Shown here piece after piece: positions 16,541 to 25,599 of a DNA stretch of 36,778 nucleotides. How positions within the stretch are numbered: position 1 is the stretch's first letter; every line of letters starts with the position of its first letter. Origin of the DNA: a virus; the IMG/VR virus record IMGVR_UViG_3300047157_000088, positions 1-36,778 of that record; one strand, given 5' to 3'. Under the pieces are notes generated by a model. The model made no database searches. It saw only the letters and a list, made by a program, of their open reading frames with translations, and was not told the DNA's origin. The position numbers and the translations under genes were made by a program.

Positions 16541-16780
16541 TTAAATCCTCTTAATCTTCCACTTGGTTGAAGTCGAAGGGACCTCTTCCATGTGGATTCT
16601 GTAATTACACATATAGTCCATGCTGAAGTCAGACGGCTTACCGTATGACCCAACCTCACCTGCAACTCTGTCAAAGCAAGAATTACCTGCATCAACATCA
16701 GCCGCAAACTGATCGTTAAATGTATTGAGTGGCTGATTAGCCGCCACTGCTGATATTAAAAATGCTAGTACGTAGCCCAT
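16541..16780 (-). CDS. small secreted or membrane-anchored protein
   Basis: 79 residues with a short N-terminal hydrophobic segment (MGYVLAFLISAVAANQ) that looks like a signal peptide, cleavable near Ala13-Ala14, followed by a small soluble part with two Cys (NSCFDR and DYMCNY) that could form a disulphide outside the cytoplasm. The start overlaps the stop of the upstream gene (TAATG). I do not recognise a family. Position next to appendage genes and export suggest a periplasmic or envelope role, possibly in lysis, but nothing specific shows this. Confidence 0.6.
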   Translation of the reverse strand: MGYVLAFLISAVAANQPLNTFNDQFAADVDAGNSCFDRVAGEVGSYGKPSDFSMDYMCNYRIHMEEVPSTSTKWKIKRI

Positions 16781-17502
16781 TATTTTTTACCTTCTACTGT
16801 TTTGGTTTTGTTGTTTTTAAAAAGATTCTTAAAGAAATCAAAGTTTCCAGATACCACTGCCATTGTTTTTCCTGAGTTTGCAAAGCTAACACCCGCTTCC
16901 AAATTTTCCGTTACCGGAGCCATCATTAAAACCTCGTAACCGCCCTCGTTGAGATAGTTGTACTTAGCTGTAAAAGGTAGATCAAGCAACTGAACTGAAG
17001 AGAGGGTCACCAAGATAAGGGCCATTACTTGCAGTTCATCATCGTACCGTTCGTACCACTCTTCCTTCTGCTTACCACCAGCCAAAGCCCACTCTAGGTT
17101 TTTACAGGTTCCTCCGGCTCTACCGTTTCCTGTTCCAATAATGTTCCCTTTTCCGGCGTATTCGCACGCAATTGAACCAAAGCGTCTAGCTTCTGCTGAA
17201 GTTCCTTCCACGTTATACTCTGATATGACAATGGGCTTTCCGTCAGCAATCCGTATGGCTCGTTCGATTTCCGCTCTGAATTCTGCTTCACTTAAATTAA
17301 ACCCCGTCTGAACGTACCAGATATCTGCATCACGTATGTAGCTCCTTACCTGCTCGTCGGTAAACTTTGAGGTGGGTGAGAGGTGAACACCAATAGGTTT
17401 GTTAGTCTTAAGTCTTGCTCTTTGTATGATTACCGAATGTTCTTGGGGTGAGTAGTATTCGTCAGTCTCAATCCCGAGTACATAGTGAGAGGCTTTCTCT
17501 AT
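16780..17502 (-). pseudogene. glycoside-hydrolase-like (TIM-barrel) protein, downstream part after a TAA
   Basis: The frame is open from just after a TAA (17503-17505) to 16780. It encodes about 240 residues: YVLGIETDEYYS, KPIGVHLSPTS, DADIWYVQTGF, GKPIVISEYN and IIGTGNGRAGG. This is the strand pattern of the second half of a TIM-barrel glycosidase-like protein, with possible acidic residues in IETDE and ISEYN. The first standard start codon inside is a GTG at 17211, which would remove half the domain. The barrel also seems short at its N-terminus. A missing A in the AAA run at 17502-17504 would instead connect it to an ATG at 17522. Possibly a capsule- or polysaccharide-acting protein; broken here. 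Confidence 0.55.
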
Positions 17503-17586
17503 TTAATATTTCTGGGTTCCATAAAGTGTCTGAAAATCTTCTTTGATTTGCTCTAAGTTTTTATCTTCTGGATTCTCTTTCGCCAT
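17503..17586 (-). CDS. 27-codon reading frame in line with the glycosidase-like gene
   Basis: ATG at 17586 with a good ribosome site (AAGGAAG, then GGTGAG directly before it) and one base after the stop of the upstream gene, so it is placed exactly where the next operon gene should start. It encodes MAKENPEDKNLEQIKEDF plus nine residues and stops at TAA (17503-17505). The same frame stays open for about 240 codons after that stop. It is either the start of a gene cut by a nonsense codon or a separate micro-ORF. Confidence 0.45.
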   Translation of the reverse strand: MAKENPEDKNLEQIKEDFQTLYGTQKY

Positions 17587-17587
17587 C

Positions 17588-18793
17588 TCACCTGCTTCCT
17601 TCAACTGCGTTATCCATTTGATTGGCTGTAAGGTAATCGCTTTCGTCACTCAACTCTGCATAGGAATCAAGATGATATCCTGATGGTGTAGCCCTTCCAT
17701 CAATGATGCCAATGTGCTTGACTGAGTAGACGTAACCCTCAGTTGAACTATGGCTAGTTTCCATGTCGGGCAAATTCATGCTGAACATATGGAAAGTCTT
17801 ATCGCTTGAGTTTGACCGTTGAGCAGATGCCGTCATTCCCAAATACAAGGGAACACGGTAATTGGTTCTGGCATACTCACTCCACTGATTATATTCTTTG
17901 TACTCTGCATCACTTGGTCGATAACTACCCCCAGTTGGAGCGGATATGGAGATAAATCCAAAGTTATTGGTTTCAATGATATCGTGTCCTCCTTCATACA
18001 AAGAGCCGGTCATTCCGGCATAAAGTTTAATCTGCTTTAAGTACCGAAAATATGCCGGGACGTTGGCAGTCGTAGAAGGACTCACTGCTGTGCTGTCGGT
18101 GATGGAGAATTCACTGGAGGCTAAAGACTTCCATTTTCTGAGATACCGATCATCCCATCCTGCAATTCTTGCCGGAACGTGAGTGTGATCCTTGGAGTTT
18201 AACCGTTCGTCCGCAAGGTAAACCTTTAGTTCAGTATCTCCGTCTGTGAAGCCCGGATCGGACGGACCCTGAACACTCCACCTTATAATGTAGATGCTGG
18301 TCCAACCAGTATAGCTATCTCTCTGAGGTACTCCCCTAACTGTGGCAACAAACTTGGAACCATTGCTTGCTTCAAGAACCAATGAGTCACCAATAAGTGC
18401 GTCCGACAAGTCCATGTGGGATGGATGAAACCAAAAGTATCTTGCGGTATTTTCGGTGCTCCAGTCTTTAACCGACATACTGTCGCCTGAATATGATGAG
18501 TTAGAAGAAAACATTCCTACTTCGCTTGTGGAGTTTAGACTGCTTCTTTTCGGGTCACCACCCACAGTGAAAATCTCTTCCTTGGGTCGGCTTGTGTCAA
18601 TGTATGTTGCCGAACTTCCGTAAGTGGTTTTTGGGGCACTGTGCGAAACGCTATGCAGTGAGTTGCCACCAGACGTACTGCCAGAGGATAAGACTTCCCA
18701 AGACTTCTTGAGCGCATTAAACCGATAAGTCACCCCATTGTCTAGAGTTATCTCTTCACCATTGTTTTGATCTTTAGGGAATGCGTAACTCAC
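17588..18793 (-). CDS. putative tail fibre/appendage protein
   Basis: 401 residues. The N-terminal segment (YAFPKDQNNGEEITLDNGVTYRF followed by KSWEVLSS) is a short module seen at the start of marine phage structural proteins. The rest is beta-rich and Ser/Thr/Tyr-rich, as expected of a fibre or appendage. The GTG start has GGAGGTG 6 bases upstream, and it overlaps the upstream stop by 4 bases (GTGA). It lies in the fibre cluster. No enzymatic motif is recognised; the receptor-binding role is inferred from position and composition. Confidence 0.65.
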   Translation of the reverse strand: MSYAFPKDQNNGEEITLDNGVTYRFNALKKSWEVLSSGSTSGGNSLHSVSHSAPKTTYGSSATYIDTSRPKEEIFTVGGDPKRSSLNSTSEVGMFSSNSSYSGDSMSVKDWSTENTARYFWFHPSHMDLSDALIGDSLVLEASNGSKFVATVRGVPQRDSYTGWTSIYIIRWSVQGPSDPGFTDGDTELKVYLADERLNSKDHTHVPARIAGWDDRYLRKWKSLASSEFSITDSTAVSPSTTANVPAYFRYLKQIKLYAGMTGSLYEGGHDIIETNNFGFISISAPTGGSYRPSDAEYKEYNQWSEYARTNYRVPLYLGMTASAQRSNSSDKTFHMFSMNLPDMETSHSSTEGYVYSVKHIGIIDGRATPSGYHLDSYAELSDESDYLTANQMDNAVEGSR

Positions 18794-19329
18794 ATCACAC
18801 CTCCAATTGTAATATTGTAACTAATATCTGCACCAAGCAAGCCATTAGTTTGCTGTGATGAGATGTAAACCAAAGCATCATCATTGTGCCAGTCTATTCG
18901 GCTAACCCGCCCATGAGCCTTCATCTTCCACTTGGGCCTACCTGTGGAGTTTACGTCAAGAAACCAAATGGTAAAGTACGGGCCATCTTCCATTGTGTAA
19001 TCAAAGTTAAGTCCATCATCAAGCCAATCAATATTCTCAGCCTTGGCACTTAGTCTCATTCTTGAACTAGAACCAGAACCCCAATATAGAAAATGATTTT
19101 CTTTTACGTTGCTTGATCCAGACTGGTAAATGAATGAAAGTCCGGGCATAGAATTCGCATTCAAGGCTTCGCTTAACTTGGCCTGTTCGATCAGCGCCTT
19201 GTCAATTGTTTTTTGCATCTCAACTTGAGCAGCCTGTATGGATGCCTGTATTGCTTCACCTGCTGTCACCCTGCCTTCTATGGTAGTTGCAGGGGCTACC
19301 GCTAACCATGCGTCAGAAGCTTCGTGGAA
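18790..19329 (-). CDS. fibre protein, C-terminal part (frame-broken)
   Basis: Open frame of 179 residues that continues the upstream fibre gene after one extra T is removed: RVF-HEASDAWLAVAP runs directly into this frame. It then has a short coiled-coil (AAQVEMQKTIDKALIEQAKLSEAL), likely a trimerisation stalk, and a beta-rich C-terminal domain (SGLSFIYQSGSS-type start, WKMKAHGRVSRIDWH). Used alone it would start at a GTG at 19269, losing the conserved join. I read it as the distal part of one ~477-residue fibre with 19313-20224. Confidence 0.65.
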   Translation of the reverse strand, partial: FHEASDAWLAVAPATTIEGRVTAGEAIQASIQAAQVEMQKTIDKALIEQAKLSEALNANSMPGLSFIYQSGSSNVKENHFLYWGSGSSSRMRLSAKAENIDWLDDGLNFDYTMEDGPYFTIWFLDVNSTGRPKWKMKAHGRVSRIDWHNDDALVYISSQQTNGLLGADISYNITIGGVM

Positions 19330-20224
19330 ACACTCTGAGCGTCATGTCAGAGGAGTTGTTATCAAACCAAAGATTGCCTTCCTTTGGTTCGACAGGAGGC
19401 TTGTCATCAATGTCAACAATACGAATACTGTTGGGATCAAACTCTGTAGCCTCAAACAGTCTAACCTTTACATTGCTATCATCAATGACCTCACCCTTTG
19501 CTACGCTAACGTCAAACGTAGCCTCAAAGAAGTCATCATCTTCGTTATCAAATTCCTTGATTTGACCAAGACAGTAATCAGCATCATCCTCAATCAACTC
19601 CATCCAAGTACCAATCTTAGCAGTATTAAACGTATGGGCATTTGATTCGCTATCAGTCTTGCTGATCTTTACCGTGATCTCTTTGCTTGTGAAATCAGGT
19701 GTAGAGAAATAAACCTGTCCAGACTCAACATCATCAGTAAGTGTAGCCTCCCAAGAACCCTTTTCATCCAGTGTGATAAGAGCCTCAATCTCGCCCTCAA
19801 GCGCAACCACATCTTCTTTTAGTTGCTGAACGTCATCATCAACGCTAGGCCGTGGTGCTACATGAATCCAGTGTTGCTTGATTACGTTGCCATCTGGGTC
19901 ACGATCAAGTTGTGAACACATCTTCAGATGCTGATCTTCCTTGGTTGTGTCAAACCAGATATCAGTTACCTTGACTCCAGTAGGCTCAGCCTTGCCAAGG
20001 AATATCTCACCGAATGTGGCGTGAGCGTATTTCTTGGTTACAAGTTCCGAAAGGTCTGCACCCTCCAGTTCACTAAGCATCTCCAGAATCCACTCTTTAG
20101 TGGCGTACTCGTGTAGGATGACGCGAGAGTGCGGATGGAAATGGGTTGTTGACCCATCCTGACCAATGAAGGTTGTGCCTCGTAAATGCCGAGGAGCAAT
20201 TTGGGTTACTTTAATACTGCTCAT
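19313..20224 (-). CDS. fibre protein, N-terminal part (frame-broken)
   Basis: 303 residues. The first ~50 (SSIKVTQIAPRHLRGTTFIG, then HFHPHSRVILHEYATKEW) match the N-terminus of the 1190-residue fibre at 20493-24065 (SKIKSNQITSRAHKGTLVIG, then QFHHEAEVFIPGYATKEY), so both probably attach to the same virion site. Two LWFD/IWFD...HVAP-type modules follow, separated by a possible coiled-coil (DDDVQQLKEDVVALEGEIEAL). The gene ends abruptly at VFPRSF, after a TTT run at 19328-19330. Dropping one T restores RVFHEASDAW and the 18790-19329 frame. Confidence 0.7.
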   Translation of the reverse strand: MSSIKVTQIAPRHLRGTTFIGQDGSTTHFHPHSRVILHEYATKEWILEMLSELEGADLSELVTKKYAHATFGEIFLGKAEPTGVKVTDIWFDTTKEDQHLKMCSQLDRDPDGNVIKQHWIHVAPRPSVDDDVQQLKEDVVALEGEIEALITLDEKGSWEATLTDDVESGQVYFSTPDFTSKEITVKISKTDSESNAHTFNTAKIGTWMELIEDDADYCLGQIKEFDNEDDDFFEATFDVSVAKGEVIDDSNVKVRLFEATEFDPNSIRIVDIDDKPPVEPKEGNLWFDNNSSDMTLRVFPRSF

Positions 20225-20496
20225 GATTTTACCAGTTCGTTTGCTTCTTCTGCTGTAAGACCTGCGACCTCAACTAACTTTTTAAGCGCAGTTTCTCTTA
20301 TGGCTTTCTTTGATGCTGTTTTGGCAATTGCTTCTGCAATGTAAGCTTGATCCGCTTGCTCAATCTCTTCAACTGAAGGCTGTGGCTTGTCACTTCTCCA
20401 CTCACTTATGTAAACACCTTTCCCATTCAAGTCATCTTGAAGAGAAAACTCTTCTGGGCTAAATCCTAAATTAATCAATCCGTAGTAACTAATCAT
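20221..20496 (-). CDS. small XkdW-like tail/fibre-associated protein
   Basis: 91 residues. The pattern of a short N-terminal Tyr/Trp-containing segment, then KPQPSVEEIEQADQAYIAE and a long amphipathic helix, resembles XkdW-like and fibre-assembly helper proteins that follow fibre genes in many phages. It starts in an ATGA overlap with the big fibre and ends in an ATGA overlap with the next fibre. A role as chaperone or accessory of fibre assembly is inferred from position and size; the family match is weak. Confidence 0.6.
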   Translation of the reverse strand: MISYYGLINLGFSPEEFSLQDDLNGKGVYISEWRSDKPQPSVEEIEQADQAYIAEAIAKTASKKAIRETALKKLVEVAGLTAEEANELVKS

Positions 20497-23400
20497 CCTG
20501 ACACCCTATTTCCCGTAAAGTTTGTGCCACGCTGTTGAAGTTCTAATGGAGAGCCCGCGGCGGCGGAATCTGGGGAGTGACTTATATTTCCGTAAACTTC
20601 AAACTTGTCTCCATCCTCAACTTTGACAATTATCGAAATGGCTTGTGTTTGAATTTTCTTACCATATGATCCACCCACAACATGAACTGAATCAGTTCCC
20701 TCGCCAATATTGCTTCCGTTTTTGTAGATCATCGCAAAAATCTCATCAAGCCAATGATTTCCGCTGACTTCTGCGCCGCTGACTTGAGCACTGAACCTCC
20801 AGATTCCCGCTGTCTCTGCTGTGGCGGTAAAAGTTCCGTCGTCATCAAGCAAGTTGTGTGTGTCAACTCTTTTTGTTGTGTCTCCAAAGTTTATTTTTGT
20901 TGCAACGTGGTTGCCTACAGAGAGGTTTCCTCCCGAAACTTCGGAGTAAAAGCATGGTTGATTAGCAATAGGCTGACCGTTGTGTAGAACTTCGGTAGGG
21001 GTTATATCAAAAGTGGTGGTGTCCGCTTTTAATTGAATACTCTTTTCTGATAGAGGGTCGGAATTGGCTCCAATCGCAATAGAGTTATCAGGTTGATCTT
21101 CGAATCCGGCACGATATCCAATAGCAACACACTGTTCGCCTTGGTTGCCGTATCCGGAATTTCCTCCAATAGAAACACTACGACTACCTTGCGTTTTCTC
21201 TCCCGACTGGTTTCCAATAGCGATACAAGTTGCGCCTTGGTCTTTGTCTCCCGCAAAAGCGCCAAGAGCGACACTATAGTGGCCTTGGTTGGTCCTACCT
21301 GCACACTTACCCAAAGCAATATGACTACCCATCGGGCCACCCGATAGGTTGGCTGTAAACTGACCATCTACGTGGAGATCACCGCCAGTGTATCCACCAC
21401 CGCCACCTTGAGTAAGGTCTTCGTAAAAATATTTACCACTAACAAATTTAGTAATGCGACCAACGTATGTAATAATCTCGTAACCACCGGTATTAGGCAG
21501 TGTTAACGGAGGAGAATTGCTGTCAATCCAAATGTCTCTTTGCGATTCATATTTACCATTCATCTTCCAAGTAACTGCAACATCTTTCTCACTATTGACT
21601 TGAATGTCGTAAGTAAAACTTTCTCCGGGTAAAAGTCTTTCTATATCAAATACTATATTTTCAGCACTGGAGTATTTATCATTCGGACTCAATGATATTG
21701 TAATGCCCGGAGTTTGGTGAGCGTCCAGATAAAAGGTTAATGTTTTGCTTGCCTCATCGTACTCACCACTTGGCCTAAGCGTTTCATCTTTAGTCCATTT
21801 GTAGTCATTGTCGATATTAAAGATACCCATACTTCCCGACCACTTGAGACCAGACTGCGTATTTATGCTAGATTTATTAACTTCCCAATCATCAAGTAAA
21901 AGTTTACACTGGCCCCATTGATTTGAGTCTGCTTCTAGTTTGATACCGGGGACGCGAAACTTTGTCTGGTGGGATTCATCGCCAAGAACATAAGCATTAT
22001 CGTCGTTTACCTCTTTGCTTAGGGCTACGTTGCCGCCATTAAATTCTGGTACGTAACCTGCGGCATCATCACCATCATCACCTTTCAGAGACTCTAACCA
22101 CTCCTCTTCTGTTCCTTTAAAGCCATTGTTGATTGCCACCGTGTAGGCTGAGTCACCAGACGGGCCGGGCAGTCCTTCAAGACCTGTGTCACCTGCGGGG
22201 ATAGCAAAGTCAAGAACTAGGTTCTGCTCAGTTGTGAGTTTGTCATTTGTTGTGATTGAGGCATCGCCATGAGTGCCGTCTACTTTAGGGTCTACCGTGG
22301 TTACGTCACCAACGGATACGTTTTGGCCTTTGCCAGTATCGCCCTTCTCGCCCTTAAGACCTGCTAACTGTTCAGGGGTGAGATCATCAAAAGTGAGGTC
22401 ATCGCCTTTGTCGCCCTTGTCACCTTTGAGTGATTCCCAGTATTCGGCTTCAGTTCCTCCGGGATTTGACTGCAACCAGAACTCATAAGAGTTTGCTCCG
22501 GTATCGCCTTGCTCACCCTTGAGGGATTCTATTTGCTCTGGTGTAAGGTCGTCGTACTCAAACCCAACGCCGTCTTCACCATCTTCACCGTCCTCACCTT
22601 TCTCGCCCTTGAGTGAGTTGAGCCATTCTGCTTCATTTTCCGGGTATCCGTTTTTGGCCGCTACCTCATATGCGCTTAGGCCGTCTTCGCCCTGACCCCC
22701 AGCCTCACCTTTTAGGTCTTCCAGTTGATCAGGAGTAAAATCGTCATAAGTGAAAGGATCACCCTTCTCACCTGTAATATCCTCAATGAAGGCCGCTTCT
22801 GTTTCACCGGGATGAGTATGCTCCCAAACCTCGTAAGCATCTTCACCTTCTGGTCCGGGGGGTCCTACAACGTGACCTGCGTCATGCCATGCACCATCAT
22901 CGCCCCAGATGTAAAGGTCGCCGTCACTGTTATTAATGTAGGCATCACCAACCTCGTTACCTGAGTCGGGTAGTTCAGACCTGTCATCAACAGAGCCTTT
23001 GACATGAATGCCATCACCGGGAGAGCCTTTTTCTCCCCTTAGGTCGCCAGTTTCAAACCCAAGACCATCATCAGATGCAAACGTGACTTTGCCAGTCGAG
23101 GAACTGTAGCCAGTGCCATCAGACTTCCAACCTTTGCCATCTTCACCTGTGTCGCCTGTATCACCCTTTAAGCCTTCTATCTGCTCTGGTGTAAAGTCAT
23201 CATAGGTGAAGTCTTTACCGTCCTGTCCGTCTTGACCGTCTTCCCCTTTGATTGCTTCAATCTGCTCTGGCGTAAGGTCATCATAAGTAAAGTCGCTACC
23301 GTCGCTACCATCTTCACCGTCTTCACCAGCATCGCCTTTATCACCCTTAAGTGATGCAAGCCACAAAGCCTCTGTACCAGTAAAGCCATCTTTAACTGCA

Positions 23401-24065
23401 ACCTCGTATGCGCTTAGGCCATCATCGCCTTTCTCACCTTTGAGCGCTTCAATCTGTTCTGGGGTCAGGTTATCGTAATCAAGTGAATCGCCCTGCTCAC
23501 CTTTAAGTGAATCAAGCCATTCCTGTTCTGTTCCTACAAATCCGTTCTCAACCGCAATCTCGTAAGCACTTGCTCCGTCCTCACCGTCCTCACCATCATC
23601 GCCGTCATTACCGCTAATTGAGGTAAGCGTCTTTGGTTTCCACTTGTCTGTGTAGACATCGTAATGAAGGAATGAATCATCATTGGGGACCATTGGGATG
23701 TCGGTATCCAACAGGTCGCGCAGGTATCCCGCATGAGCCGTGGTATCGTCTTCACCAACGATCGTCCAAGTTGAGCCATCTGGGACGTTTACATTTGCGT
23801 CTGTCACTAACGGGCCAAACGTGCCTGCGTTTTTGCCTGATGGTATCTGGTAGTCCACAAACAACTCTGTATCGTTTAAATGGAATACAGGGTTCTCATG
23901 AGGCATTACATTGCCTGCAACGTCATCCACGTACTCTTTAGTCGCATAACCCGGAATGAAAACTTCAGCTTCGTGGTGAAACTGAACCTTGTCGTGCGTA
24001 TCACCAATGACTAACGTACCCTTGTGGGCGCGTGAGGTAATCTGGTTTGATTTAATTTTTGACAT
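20493..24065 (-). CDS. collagen-like fibre with YadA-type repeats and C1q-like head
   Basis: 1190 residues. Residues 1-60 form an attachment module shared with the next fibre. About 148-660 hold collagen-type Gly-x-y blocks (GDDGEDGEDG and others) alternating with six LTPEQIEALKGE-like and six AYEVAVKNGF-GTE-EWLASLKG-like units. About 700-890 is a beta domain. About 895-1000 carries YadA-head-type repeats (SVALGAFAG, CIAIGNQSG, SVSIGGNSG, CVAIGYRAG, SIAIGANSD). About 1035-1190 resembles a C1q/TNF jelly roll (AGIWRFSAQVSG, EIFAMIYKNG, LELQQRG). This is a trimeric host-binding fibre, built like animal collagen-C1q proteins. The start overlaps no gene and has a weak ribosome site. Confidence 0.85.
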   Translation of the reverse strand: MSKIKSNQITSRAHKGTLVIGDTHDKVQFHHEAEVFIPGYATKEYVDDVAGNVMPHENPVFHLNDTELFVDYQIPSGKNAGTFGPLVTDANVNVPDGSTWTIVGEDDTTAHAGYLRDLLDTDIPMVPNDDSFLHYDVYTDKWKPKTLTSISGNDGDDGEDGEDGASAYEIAVENGFVGTEQEWLDSLKGEQGDSLDYDNLTPEQIEALKGEKGDDGLSAYEVAVKDGFTGTEALWLASLKGDKGDAGEDGEDGSDGSDFTYDDLTPEQIEAIKGEDGQDGQDGKDFTYDDFTPEQIEGLKGDTGDTGEDGKGWKSDGTGYSSSTGKVTFASDDGLGFETGDLRGEKGSPGDGIHVKGSVDDRSELPDSGNEVGDAYINNSDGDLYIWGDDGAWHDAGHVVGPPGPEGEDAYEVWEHTHPGETEAAFIEDITGEKGDPFTYDDFTPDQLEDLKGEAGGQGEDGLSAYEVAAKNGYPENEAEWLNSLKGEKGEDGEDGEDGVGFEYDDLTPEQIESLKGEQGDTGANSYEFWLQSNPGGTEAEYWESLKGDKGDKGDDLTFDDLTPEQLAGLKGEKGDTGKGQNVSVGDVTTVDPKVDGTHGDASITTNDKLTTEQNLVLDFAIPAGDTGLEGLPGPSGDSAYTVAINNGFKGTEEEWLESLKGDDGDDAAGYVPEFNGGNVALSKEVNDDNAYVLGDESHQTKFRVPGIKLEADSNQWGQCKLLLDDWEVNKSSINTQSGLKWSGSMGIFNIDNDYKWTKDETLRPSGEYDEASKTLTFYLDAHQTPGITISLSPNDKYSSAENIVFDIERLLPGESFTYDIQVNSEKDVAVTWKMNGKYESQRDIWIDSNSPPLTLPNTGGYEIITYVGRITKFVSGKYFYEDLTQGGGGGYTGGDLHVDGQFTANLSGGPMGSHIALGKCAGRTNQGHYSVALGAFAGDKDQGATCIAIGNQSGEKTQGSRSVSIGGNSGYGNQGEQCVAIGYRAGFEDQPDNSIAIGANSDPLSEKSIQLKADTTTFDITPTEVLHNGQPIANQPCFYSEVSGGNLSVGNHVATKINFGDTTKRVDTHNLLDDDGTFTATAETAGIWRFSAQVSGAEVSGNHWLDEIFAMIYKNGSNIGEGTDSVHVVGGSYGKKIQTQAISIIVKVEDGDKFEVYGNISHSPDSAAAGSPLELQQRGTNFTGNRVSG

Positions 24066-24066
24066 T

Positions 24067-25599
24067 CTAGGAACCGAGGTAAATTATGTAGCAGAGTTTT
24101 ATGTGCAATGGGTCAACCGTGTGAGTGTGTCCTTCACCACCGCCTGTAGCGTCTACAGTGACTACGTGTGAGTGGGCCTGATAGTCGGTGTGCCATGCGC
24201 TTTTTCCATAAGTATTGGCCGTCCAGTTACTATCTTGATCGCTATAGTCGTTGAATTTGTTTGCAATAGACTGTCTTACGTTTTTAGGATAGCCGCCTGT
24301 CTCTGTTGCTTGTGGCCCATGTCTGTGACTCTTAGAGTCTGTTGAGCCAGTGTGCGTATGGGACGGTAGCTGAGCCTCTGTAAGCACCGTAGAGCTTGAC
24401 TGCGCGGAACCACCTTGTTGGAGGCTACCAGAGGTATCACAACCCATGACAAACTTGTCACGAAGGTCTGGAACCATTAATTTGTATCTATGCTCTGAGG
24501 CATTACCAGCAGGCCCATCACACAAGTACCAACCTTTTGAGTTGAGATTGGTCATGTTGTTTTCGGCAGTCATCATGATCATGCCGATATGGAAGTCAGC
24601 GTCTTTTCCAGCATCACCTTTCAGTGAGGCAAGCCACTGCTCTTCCGTACCTACAAAGCCTTTATCAACTGCAATTTGGTAAGCAGATTTGCCATCAGCA
24701 CCTTCTGGGCCCTCAGGTCCGGGAACTGTAGAGTCTGCACCGTCACTACCCGTATCGCCCTTATCGCCCTTGTCACCTTTTGGGCCTTGAATCTCTCCGA
24801 GTGAAACCCACTCTTTGTGTTCTACCCAGACGTACATCTCACCAACTGAAACCACTTGGTAAGCGTCACCGACTTCACCGCCGTATGAGTCAGGCCAACC
24901 GGGAAGATCGTCAACATTGTCAACAGAGTCTTTAAACTGAATGCCAATACCGGGGTCACCGGCATCGCCTTTGTCACCCTTTAATCCGCGTGGTGCGGGG
25001 CCAGACTTCCAGACTTTCGCTTCTTCATGCCATAACAGGCCATCACGATCTGTCAGGTCTGATCCAATCTGTACGTCTTCTAAGTCGCGCAAAACAAATG
25101 GGCCAAGGTCTTCGTCGCCTACCACAGTCCACTGCTGACCGCCCTCTAGGGTTACGTTGTAACCGTTAAGATCAGTCGGGCCTGCCGACATTGTGTTATA
25201 GCCGAGCTCTGGGGTGTAATCATTTCTAAGCTTCTGACGAGACTCATAAAAGACATCATCAATTCGACCCTCACCCGGAGGTCCTTGGTTAAGTGGCACA
25301 CCCTCACCCCAAGGTCTATCAGGGTGGTTGCGCATATCCTTGGGCCCGTAGAACCATGGTCCGGGAGATTTAGGATAGGGATTAGTTGCGTAACAGAGGT
25401 CACCATCAACGCCTAGATCATCTTCAGGCTTAAGCTCAGTAACCCATACGTGCGGATGCCCAGAAATTGCAAGATAGTTAATCAGCTTCTCAAGGGTCAT
25501 CTTGGTATTGCTACCGCCCTGAACCAAATGCAACAGGTCAGTCCATTTAGGATCACCCGCATCTGGCATTGCAGATACTTTTATTCGACCTGCGCTCAT
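24067..25599 (-). CDS. collagen-like tail-collar fibre with HxH C-terminus
   Basis: 510 residues from the ATG at 25599 (GGAG 8 bases upstream). N-terminal module (SAGRIKVSAMPDAGDPKW), then two collagen-like Gly-x-y blocks (KGDKGDAGDPG and GPKGDKGDKGDTG), and one AYQIAVDKGFVGTEEQWLASLKG unit shared with the 1190-residue fibre. The last ~170 residues resemble phage tail-collar/microcystin-dependent proteins (GWYLCDGPAG; SHTHTG, HRHG, HSHV, GHTHTV). Such HxH pairs bind metal in the T4 gp12/gp37 trimers. In this sequence the frame runs on without a stop into the upstream adaptor gene, because that gene carries an extra base. Confidence 0.75.
   Translation of the reverse strand: MSAGRIKVSAMPDAGDPKWTDLLHLVQGGSNTKMTLEKLINYLAISGHPHVWVTELKPEDDLGVDGDLCYATNPYPKSPGPWFYGPKDMRNHPDRPWGEGVPLNQGPPGEGRIDDVFYESRQKLRNDYTPELGYNTMSAGPTDLNGYNVTLEGGQQWTVVGDEDLGPFVLRDLEDVQIGSDLTDRDGLLWHEEAKVWKSGPAPRGLKGDKGDAGDPGIGIQFKDSVDNVDDLPGWPDSYGGEVGDAYQVVSVGEMYVWVEHKEWVSLGEIQGPKGDKGDKGDTGSDGADSTVPGPEGPEGADGKSAYQIAVDKGFVGTEEQWLASLKGDAGKDADFHIGMIMMTAENNMTNLNSKGWYLCDGPAGNASEHRYKLMVPDLRDKFVMGCDTSGSLQQGGSAQSSSTVLTEAQLPSHTHTGSTDSKSHRHGPQATETGGYPKNVRQSIANKFNDYSDQDSNWTANTYGKSAWHTDYQAHSHVVTVDATGGGEGHTHTVDPLHIKLCYIIYLGS

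Noticed and set aside
22060-23620. Regular repeats that could suggest a CRISPR array
   Set aside because: The repeats are coding units of the collagen shaft, with divergent sequence and no constant repeat-spacer pattern.
20754-23941. Long rightward frames opposite the collagen-like fibre
   Set aside because: They mirror the repetitive Gly-x-y codons of the leftward gene, have no ribosome sites and break up the late operon; they are shadows.
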